From Bacteroidales bacterium (GTDB lineage: Bacteria; Bacteroidota; Bacteroidia; Bacteroidales; P3): 58,297 bases of DNA. The position numbers were made by a program, and so were the translations under genes. Every line of letters begins with the position of its first letter. The first letter of the stretch is position 1. Shown piece by piece: positions 1 through 7,358 of the stretch. The stretch lies in assembly GCA_017522255.1 (NCBI GenBank), contig JAFWZP010000048.1, forward strand, positions 1 to 58,297, given 5' to 3'. The notes under the pieces were generated by a model. The model was not told the origin of the DNA and ran no database searches. It worked only from the letters and a program-made list of their open reading frames with translations.

Positions 1-212
1 AAAGTGGCATCACCGGACGTGTATTCTTGACATTTGTGGTTGAAAAAGATGGTTCAATAGCAAACGCTAGAATTTTACGCGACATTGGAGGTGGATGCGG
101 ACAAGAAGCTCTTCGTGTAGTAAAATCGATGCCTAAATGGATTCCTGGCGAACAACGCGGAATACCTGTACGTGTACAATTTAATTTGCCGGTATATTTC
201 AAACTTTTATAA
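1..212 (+). CDS. TonB C-terminal domain protein, 3' end only
   Basis: The reading frame is open from the left edge (first full codon at base 3) to a TAA at 210-212, so only about 69 C-terminal residues are seen. They match the energy-transducer TonB C-terminal fold: a strand with TFVVEKDGSI, then a helix with EALRVVKSMPKW, then PGEQRGIPVRVQFNLPVYF, which is the usual Bacteroidetes ending. The protein would link the inner-membrane ExbB/ExbD proton motor to outer-membrane TonB-dependent receptors, such as the receptor found later in this window. The N-terminal membrane anchor and any fused domain (for example a BlaR1-type peptidase) lie outside, so the exact architecture is unknown. Confidence 0.85.
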   Translation, partial: SGITGRVFLTFVVEKDGSIANARILRDIGGGCGQEALRVVKSMPKWIPGEQRGIPVRVQFNLPVYFKLL

Positions 213-584
213 TAGTGTCTTTTAAATGTTATTAATATTACTTTTAATGTATTGAAAAATAATTATTTAACCACATGTAGTTGTGTCCGACTTTTGAAAT
301 ACTTGTATTTCTTATTCGTAGAAAAGATACGTATTATAAGCGAAAATTCAATTGAAAAATAAGAAAAAGACTATTATTTTAGAGGTCTATTTATCATTAA
401 GATTTACTTAAGAGACACTGGTGAGATTTTTACATAACAAAATATATTTACAGTAATTTTTATATTGCCTTTGCGGAGCATTTAAAAGCTCCGCTTCTCT
501 CCGCGAAGCGGTCGATTTTTTTTGAAAATAGGGTAAAATGCAAACTAATAGTAGCAAAAGATAATCAATATTTATTTAATAGTG
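213..584. other. Intergenic region between tonB and the AlbA_2 gene
   Basis: No gene-like frame is seen. The only structured part is a GC-rich double hairpin at 473-510 followed by a T run, annotated separately. The rest is AT-rich with no recognisable promoter box. Confidence 0.6.
473..522 (+). terminator. Overlapping hairpins followed by T run
   Basis: GCGGAGC (473-479) pairs with GCTCCGC (488-494). The downstream CCGCTT (491-496) pairs with AAGCGG (505-510). The two stems share bases, so they are mutually exclusive. The second is followed by TCGA and eight T. This is a plausible rho-independent terminator, possibly attenuator-like, about 260 bases after the tonB stop. Confidence 0.5.
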
Positions 585-2114
585 ATGAATATGGAACAAA
601 AAATATGCAAAGCCATTGAGTTTGGTGAAAATACAAATATTGAATTTAAATCTTGTACTGACAGGGTTAGTAGTTCTGTATACGACACTGTGTGTTCTTT
701 TTCTAATCGTTCGGGTGGTTTAATTATTCTTGGAATAGACGATAACAGAACACTTGTTGGAATAAATAAAACTCTTGTTCATGATTTGAAAAAGAATATA
801 ATCAATGTGCTTGGCAATAAGGAATTGTTTTTCCCTACTCTTAGGATAGAGCCGGAGATAGTAGAACATCAAGGACTGTTGTTTATTGTTATTGATGTTC
901 CGGTTAGTCAATATCCTGTTCGGTTCAAGAATAGATATTTTGATAGGAATGGCGATGCCGACCAAGACATCACAAATAATATGGAACTGGTACTTTCGCT
1001 TTTCGAACGAAAGAATCCTCATCTTTTTGAAGATAGAATTGTAAGTGGTTTAAGGTTGGAAGATTTGGACTGTGGCACTTTTGAATATTGTAGAAGTGCA
1101 ACAAGGGTTATGAACCCTTTGCACCCATGGATCAATATGACTGATTTGGAGATATTGGAAAGTTGCAGGCTTGTGGATAAAGATAACGACGGTAATATTG
1201 TCGGATATAAGTATGCGGCACTATTGTTGTTTGGCAATGACGATGCCATTGCAAAATATCTTCCTCAATATAAGTTCGAATTGCTTTATCATAAAATGAC
1301 ATACGATAGGTATAATTTAAACTTTCCGGAGGATATTACTCGGTACGACGATCGCCGTACACTGAGATGTAATATTATCAAATCGTACGCCGAGATGCTT
1401 GATTTTGTTTTGAAATACCTGCCGGATAAGTTTTATCTTCCTTCGGATGGTACTACTGCACGAATAGATTTAAGGGTGCAAGTGTTTAGAGAGATAATTG
1501 GAAATATATGTGCTCATTCTGATTATCAACCCGGTTTTGCCGGTTATTTGGAAGTATTCTACGACAGAGTTATTACAAGAAATGCCACAAGGTTAATTCC
1601 GGCTATGAAAGAAGGAGAAATAACACTTGATGAGTTAAGACCCTATACAAAGAACCCTCTTATAGTAAAGGTGCTGAATGAGCTGCATTTTGTGGAAGAT
1701 CTTGGCTCTGGTAAAAGAAACATCCAAAAATATGCACCTCTATACTATCCCGAATATAAGACGAAAATTTCAAATGGACTTCAATTTGAATTCTCTATTA
1801 CTTATGATGATAATGTGGTTGCTAAAACAGAAACAGGTAATGCCACAGGTAAAGATGCAGGTAATGCTACGGGTAAAGATGCAGGTAATGTTATGAAGAT
1901 ATTGTTTGCTATAGGTAATGATATTTTGGCGGCTAAAGATATTATGGAAAGACTAAATCTTAAAGGTGCTGATAATTTTAGAAAATTGTACCTTTACCCG
2001 GCGTTGGAATATGGATATGTTTTAAGGACAGAACCTGATAATTTGAAAAGTCCAAATCAGAAATACTATCTTTCGGATAAAGGAAAAACTATTATAAAAC
2101 AAAACAACAAGTAA
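585..2114 (+). CDS. AlbA_2 domain / RecG-like ATP-binding transcriptional regulator
   Basis: About 509 residues. The N-terminal third (EFGENTNIEFKS onward) is the AlbA_2 (Schlafen AlbA-like) putative nucleic-acid-binding domain. The middle, with EIIGNICAHSDY and later LGSGKRNIQKY, matches the HATPase_c_4 domain of proteins usually annotated as ATP-dependent DNA helicase RecG-related regulators. The last 80 residues (ILAAKDIMERLNLKGADNFRKLYL) look like a winged helix. A GTG at 582 could also start the frame, but the ATG at 585 is preferred. Between the ATP-binding and winged-helix parts lies an exact protein repeat GNATGKDA x2 plus GN (bases 1836-1890). No partner gene is adjacent, so the regulatory target is unknown. 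Confidence 0.8.
   Translation: MNMEQKICKAIEFGENTNIEFKSCTDRVSSSVYDTVCSFSNRSGGLIILGIDDNRTLVGINKTLVHDLKKNIINVLGNKELFFPTLRIEPEIVEHQGLLFIVIDVPVSQYPVRFKNRYFDRNGDADQDITNNMELVLSLFERKNPHLFEDRIVSGLRLEDLDCGTFEYCRSATRVMNPLHPWINMTDLEILESCRLVDKDNDGNIVGYKYAALLLFGNDDAIAKYLPQYKFELLYHKMTYDRYNLNFPEDITRYDDRRTLRCNIIKSYAEMLDFVLKYLPDKFYLPSDGTTARIDLRVQVFREIIGNICAHSDYQPGFAGYLEVFYDRVITRNATRLIPAMKEGEITLDELRPYTKNPLIVKVLNELHFVEDLGSGKRNIQKYAPLYYPEYKTKISNGLQFEFSITYDDNVVAKTETGNATGKDAGNATGKDAGNVMKILFAIGNDILAAKDIMERLNLKGADNFRKLYLYPALEYGYVLRTEPDNLKSPNQKYYLSDKGKTIIKQNNK
1836..1889 (+). repeat. In-frame 24-bp tandem repeat inside the AlbA_2 gene
   Basis: Two near-identical 24-bp units (1836-1859 and 1860-1883; two third-position differences) and the start of a third encode GNATGKDA repeats. 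The unit keeps frame, so copy-number change would alter only linker length between the ATP-binding and winged-helix domains. Confidence 0.85.
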
Positions 2115-2130
2115 AGCAACGACAAAACCG

Positions 2131-2282
2131 TAGGGGCGTATGGCATAGCCCGATATCGCATACGTCCGATATCGCATGGCATACGCCCCTAAATAGCAAA
2201 ACAACAGCAGCCTGAAGGGCTGAAATATATATAACCCATGTCATCGTCATGGGAAACATATATAGCCACGCCGGCGGCGTGG
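2131..2282. repeat. Cluster of palindromes downstream of the AlbA_2 gene
   Basis: A 16-bp imperfect inverted repeat (2131-2146 with 2176-2191, core TAGGGGCGTATG) encloses two direct copies of CCGATATCGCAT. It is followed by CAGCC-TGAAG-GGCTG, by CCCATG/CATGGG (2235-2253) and by the 17-bp palindrome CCACGCCGGCGGCGTGG (2266-2282). The patch is much more GC-rich than its surroundings. It looks like a REP/BIME-type intergenic repeat rather than coding DNA. Confidence 0.6.
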
Positions 2283-2315
2283 GCAAACATAACGAGATAA
2301 AAAATACAAAATATA

Positions 2316-2387
2316 ATGAACACATTACAACAAGGCACAGTACTGCATGGCAAGAGCATACATTGGTCCTATTGGAATGTAAGGTAG
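2316..2387 (+). pseudogene. Possible remnant of a serine/threonine protein kinase start
   Basis: An ATG opens a 23-codon frame beginning MNTLQQGTVLHGK, which resembles the first residues of Bacteroidales Pkn2-type kinases (LxxGTVLHG(K/R)YxI...LGxGGFGITY). After HGK the frame drifts. In the next frame the bases read AYIGPIGM-stop-GRGAINIF, which could be a decayed glycine-rich loop. A terminator follows at once. This may equally be a chance short frame, and I rate it as weak. Confidence 0.25.
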
Positions 2388-2407
2388 AGGTGCTATCAAC
2401 ATATTTC

Positions 2408-2447
2408 AAAAAAAGGAGTTGCGGAATTGTCCGTAGCTCCTTTTTTT
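2408..2447. terminator. Bidirectional rho-independent terminator
   Basis: Seven A, then GGAGTTGCGGA, loop ATTG, TCCGTAGCTCC, then seven T (G-U pairs tolerated). It would end any plus-strand transcript from the left and also lies about 95 bases past the minus-strand thiamine operon, so it can serve both. Confidence 0.85.
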
Positions 2448-2542
2448 GTTGTAAATATAACAAGCCAATATTTCTCTTGAACAACCCTACAGTTTGAGTG
2501 ATAAATTGTAGGGTTATGGTATCTAGGTTTGGCATTTCTTAT

Positions 2543-3106
2543 TTAATGTTGCTTCAGCTTGGCCAAGCCATCGAGGTTATATATGCCACCTATCATTGCC
2601 ACTCCGCCAAAGTTCAATGCTTTTAGATATGGTATGTCGTTGAATGTTACTCCACCTAAAGCTATTACTTTATCATCTATTATGCCGTCGGTCGATGCTT
2701 GTTGTAGTTCCTTGTGACTGAAGGCCGATTTGTATCCGGCTTTGGATATGCTGTCGAAGATGGGGCTTAGAAACAGATAGTCGTAATCCTTTTTATACCT
2801 TACAATCTCAGCCAATGAGTGGCATGAGCGTGATTTGAATCCGTTATAACCTTTAGGAAAAGAGCAGGCATTCTTGTTTATATGAATGCCTTTCAACGAG
2901 AACTCAAAGTATAGTTCATGATAGTTGTGAACTACAATTTTTGCTCTTTGCTCTTTACCTAATTCTGCCAATAGCTTTCTACAGTCGTCAATGCTCGAAT
3001 TGGGCTTTCGGAGGTGCACACTGTCCACACCATTGTCCAGCAAGCCCTTTATTAAACAGGCATCTTCGTCCGTTACCGTTGGCGTTGTTATTGCAATGAT
3101 TTTCAT
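2543..3106 (-). CDS. Short ThiE/TenI-like protein, last gene of the thiamine operon
   Basis: 187 residues from the ATG at 3106. That ATG overlaps the thi4 stop by 4 bp (ATGA), so translation is probably coupled. The longer open frame upstream runs inside thi4 in another frame and is discarded. The fold is the ThiE/TenI TIM barrel: MKIIAITTP, then DSVHLRKPNSS, then DYLFLSPIFDSISKAGY, then VIALGGVTF and FGGVAMIGGIY. Compared with the full-length ThiE at 5543-6181 it has HLRKP where synthases have QLRxKD, and it lacks the Mg-binding DD and HLG motifs (HNYHEL and IHINKN instead). It therefore resembles TenI (thiazole tautomerase) or the short Bacteroidales ThiE paralogue. Its role next to Thi4 is unclear. 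Confidence 0.75.
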   Translation of the reverse strand: MKIIAITTPTVTDEDACLIKGLLDNGVDSVHLRKPNSSIDDCRKLLAELGKEQRAKIVVHNYHELYFEFSLKGIHINKNACSFPKGYNGFKSRSCHSLAEIVRYKKDYDYLFLSPIFDSISKAGYKSAFSHKELQQASTDGIIDDKVIALGGVTFNDIPYLKALNFGGVAMIGGIYNLDGLAKLKQH

Positions 3107-3879
3107 TGTTGCTTTAGCTTTTCTATTATCATGTCCGCCACCTTTTTGCCCGATAGGAGCATACCGCCGAATATTGGTCCCATACGTGGAGTGCCGCTTA
3201 CTGCCGATGCTGCCATGCCACACACATATAGGCCGGGATATATTTCTTTGGTGCCGTTGACCACCTCTTCTTCGCCCGATACTACGTCGAGCGACCGCTC
3301 GCCAATAACATCGCCGGTATCGGTGGCAAGCTGTATGCCGTTTTTGCGTGCCACTGTGCGGCACATTTCGCTGTCGTGGCCGGTGCCGTCAATTACACAT
3401 TTGGCCATGATGTTGAGTGGGTCTACGTGCATGCCTTCTCTTAGAACAGGTGTCCAATTGACCACTACACCGCTTACTACATTGTTTTTAAACACTACGT
3501 CTTCGACCGAGTAGCAGTTGAATATTGTGGCACCGGCATGAACGGCTTTGTACAGCAGGGCAGAGGTGCTTTCTACCGAGTCCATCACATATAGCTTGTC
3601 GCTATACTGCCGGTAGTTGATTTCAAACTCCTTGATGATGTGTAGTGCTTCTTCTTGAACTACTATCTGGTTAAACATCATGGCACCACCCCACATGCCG
3701 CCTCCGGGCGATAGCTTGCGGTCGAACTGTGCAACTTTCAATCCGGCTTTGGCTAGGTAATAAGCTGCCACAATGCCTGATGGTCCGCCACCTACAATGG
3801 CAACATCTAAATCCAGATTTCTTTCTAATTTCTCGAAGTAGGTACTGATAATACCTTGTGAAACTTTAATTTCAATCAT
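3103..3879 (-). CDS. thi4: Sulfide-dependent thiazole synthase, Thi4 family
   Basis: 258 residues. The N-terminal Rossmann motif VAIVGGGPSGIVAAYYLAKAG (about residues 26-46) binds NAD. GGGMWGGAMMFN, DGTGHDSEMC and the C-terminal GMAASAVSGTPRMGPIFGGM complete the Thi4 signature. At the position of the yeast sulfur-donating Cys205 (within CCMDP) the sequence reads MHVDP, so residue 151 is His. Known archaeal and anaerobic bacterial Thi4 proteins with His use free sulfide with iron and turn over repeatedly instead of sacrificing a Cys. No thiG, thiS, thiF, thiH or thiO lies in the operon, so this enzyme is inferred to be the thiazole source. It overlaps the TenI-like gene by 4 bp and follows thiC by 48 bp. 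Confidence 0.9.
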   Translation of the reverse strand: MIEIKVSQGIISTYFEKLERNLDLDVAIVGGGPSGIVAAYYLAKAGLKVAQFDRKLSPGGGMWGGAMMFNQIVVQEEALHIIKEFEINYRQYSDKLYVMDSVESTSALLYKAVHAGATIFNCYSVEDVVFKNNVVSGVVVNWTPVLREGMHVDPLNIMAKCVIDGTGHDSEMCRTVARKNGIQLATDTGDVIGERSLDVVSGEEEVVNGTKEIYPGLYVCGMAASAVSGTPRMGPIFGGMLLSGKKVADMIIEKLKQQ

Positions 3880-3927
3880 GTTTTTATAGTTTAATATTTT
3901 AAATAGTTGTTATATTTCTTTTTATAG

Positions 3928-5532
<1,605 letters not shown>

Positions 5533-5542
5533 TTATTTTTCG

Positions 5543-6181
5543 TTACTTGTATATCATTTCAACTATATCACGCATTTCTTTTATCGGATTGAGGGCTTTG
5601 AGAATACTGCTGCTCAATGCAATGCCGGTTAGTCCACTTTCCAATAGCATAGGGATGTCGCTCTTTTCTATACCTCCAATTCCTATTAGAGGAATGTTTA
5701 TGTTCATATTTTTCATCTTTTCTACTATAGCTTGGTAGCCCTCGCAGCCAAGTATGGGAGCAAGGTTCTTTTTTGTGGCAGTAAACCTAAATGGGCCACA
5801 GCCAAAATAGTCGGGAGTGGCGCTTTGAAGGGTGTTCAAAATATCTTCGAATGAATTTACAGTGCCTCCTATTATAAATGAATTGCCAAGTGCTTTTCTT
5901 GCTTCGGCAATAGGCATGTCATTTTTGCCAAGGTGTACTCCGTCGGCATTTATTTTTTTTGCCAGTAGCACATGGTCGTCGACTATAAAAGTAGCCCCAT
6001 AGTCCTTACACATCTTTTGTATCACTATGGCGGTGTCTTCCACCAACGATGTGTCTGTATCTTTCATTCTCAGCTGTATCCATCGGCAGCCGCCTTCGAG
6101 GGCCATACGTGCCGAATCGATGTAGGTGTACTTTTCGCTATAATGCGTTATAAACTGTAATCTGTAATTATTCGAAATCAT
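5543..6181 (-). CDS. thiE: Thiamine phosphate synthase
   Basis: 212 residues, full length for ThiE. It joins HMP pyrophosphate to thiazole phosphate. Motifs seen are WIQLRMKD near residue 35, FIVDDHVLLAKKINADGVHLGKND (pyrophosphate and Mg binding), YFGCGPFRFTATK and IPLIGIGGI. The start ATG lies inside the 3' end of thiD, with a 14-bp overlap that suggests coupled translation. This is the canonical synthase; the shorter paralogue at 2543-3106 lacks several of these residues. Confidence 0.93.
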   Translation of the reverse strand: MISNNYRLQFITHYSEKYTYIDSARMALEGGCRWIQLRMKDTDTSLVEDTAIVIQKMCKDYGATFIVDDHVLLAKKINADGVHLGKNDMPIAEARKALGNSFIIGGTVNSFEDILNTLQSATPDYFGCGPFRFTATKKNLAPILGCEGYQAIVEKMKNMNINIPLIGIGGIEKSDIPMLLESGLTGIALSSSILKALNPIKEMRDIVEMIYK

Positions 6182-7001
6182 AACTTAATGTTTTTATAGG
6201 ATTAAAACCATGATTTACGGGACCATATCCGTTGCCAATTGTGTATTCGGCTCCGGATATGATGGCTTGTTCGATATATCTTTTGGCCGATAGGGCAGCT
6301 GTTGTCAAATCTTCGCCCCGAGCAATAGCTGCTGCCAATGCCGACGATAGTGTGCAGCCTGTGCCATGGGTGTTTGGAGTTTCTACCCGCTTCGATGGCA
6401 ATTTGGTTATGGTGTTATCTTCGGCATTGTAGAAATAATCCACAAGATATTTACCATCGAGGTGTCCGGCTTTCAGTAGTACCGACACGCCACTATGGTG
6501 TGATAGTAGTCGAGCTACTTTCTCAAAATCCTTTTCACCCTCTATCTTACATCCTGCAAGTATTTCTGCTTCGGGTATATTGGGCGTAATTACACGCGAA
6601 AGCGACATTAGTCTATTATGTATTACCTCTATAGCGTTTTCTTCAATAAGTCTGTGTCCCGAAGTGGATACCATCACGGGGTCGAGCACCACATTATTTA
6701 TCCTATATTTTGCTATCATGTTTGCAACAATGTTTGCTGCCTCTGCCGAGTGTAGCATACCTATTTTTATGGCATCGGTACCTATATCGGAAAGAACGGC
6801 ATCTATCTGACTTTCCAATATATCCACCGGTACGGGATGTACGGCTTGCACGCCTAGTGTGTTTTGCACCGTTATTGCTGTAATGGCCGATGTGGCATAA
6901 CACCCCATGGCACTGATTGTCTTAATGTCGGCTTGTATGCCGGCACCACCGCCCGAATCGCTGCCGGCAATGCTTAGTACTCTGTAATATCTTTTGTTCA
7001 T
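6168..7001 (-). CDS. thiD: Hydroxymethylpyrimidine / phosphomethylpyrimidine kinase
   Basis: 277 residues of the ribokinase-like PfkB fold. The start is VLSIAGSDSGGGAGIQADIKT, the middle has LDPVMVSTSGH, and the C-terminal ATP/anion-hole motif NTHGTGCTLSSALAAAIA is intact. It phosphorylates HMP and HMP-P to HMP-PP for ThiE. It is the first synthesis gene after the receptor. The 357-bp gap upstream holds the 22-bp palindromic array and no TPP riboswitch of its own, which suggests it depends on the receptor promoter or an unseen promoter in the gap. Confidence 0.95.
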   Translation of the reverse strand: MNKRYYRVLSIAGSDSGGGAGIQADIKTISAMGCYATSAITAITVQNTLGVQAVHPVPVDILESQIDAVLSDIGTDAIKIGMLHSAEAANIVANMIAKYRINNVVLDPVMVSTSGHRLIEENAIEVIHNRLMSLSRVITPNIPEAEILAGCKIEGEKDFEKVARLLSHHSGVSVLLKAGHLDGKYLVDYFYNAEDNTITKLPSKRVETPNTHGTGCTLSSALAAAIARGEDLTTAALSAKRYIEQAIISGAEYTIGNGYGPVNHGFNPIKTLSYDFE

Positions 7002-7086
7002 ATTTTATTGTCTTTTATTGTTGTTATGCTTGCTGTTGTAATTTCTTCACGTTGAGTTGATGGTACGAGATCCTTGAACTGTTGGT

Positions 7087-7240
7087 CCCCCAACGCCCTT
7101 GGGAAGGTCCCCCAACGCCCTTGGGAAGGTTCCCCAACGCCCTTGGGGAGTGTTCCCAACGCCCTTGGGGAGTATTCCCAACGCCGTTGGGGAGTATTCC
7201 CAACGCCGTTGGGGGGTGTTCCCAACGGCGTTGGGGGACT
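7087..7240. repeat. Seven-unit 22-bp palindromic tandem array
   Basis: The core CAACG recurs at 7091, 7113, 7135, 7157, 7179, 7201 and 7223, exactly 22 bp apart. Units run from CCCAACGCCCTTGGG (5-bp stem, 5-base loop) on the left to the full palindromes CCCAACGCCGTTGGG and CCCAACGGCGTTGGG on the right. The linkers are GAAGGTC, GAGTGTT or GAGTATT. Twenty-two is not a multiple of three, so the array reads open in all frames, but the resulting peptides are artefacts. It sits between the TonB receptor and thiD, probably inside one transcript. Confidence 0.95.
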
Positions 7241-7358
7241 ATGCTGTCAAGCATCGCACGTAATAAAGCAAACGTGCCGATGTCGGCATATTAACCTTCA
7301 GGTAGTTTAAAGGATTGCACAAAACGATGGTGAAGTAGCGTTTAGAAATAGCTATATA

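Noticed and set aside
3107..3364. N-terminal extension of the TenI-like protein
   Set aside because: It lies within thi4 in another frame and is Arg/His-rich; the family starts at MKIIAITTP (base 3106).
7087..7240. CRISPR array
   Set aside because: There are no unique spacers of constant length; linkers are 7-8 bp and nearly identical, and no cas genes are nearby.
6998..7310. Several overlapping frames reading repeated PxxLG/RWEHSP peptides
   Set aside because: They are translations of a 22-bp repeat in different frames and strands. They lack signals, families or ribosome sites.
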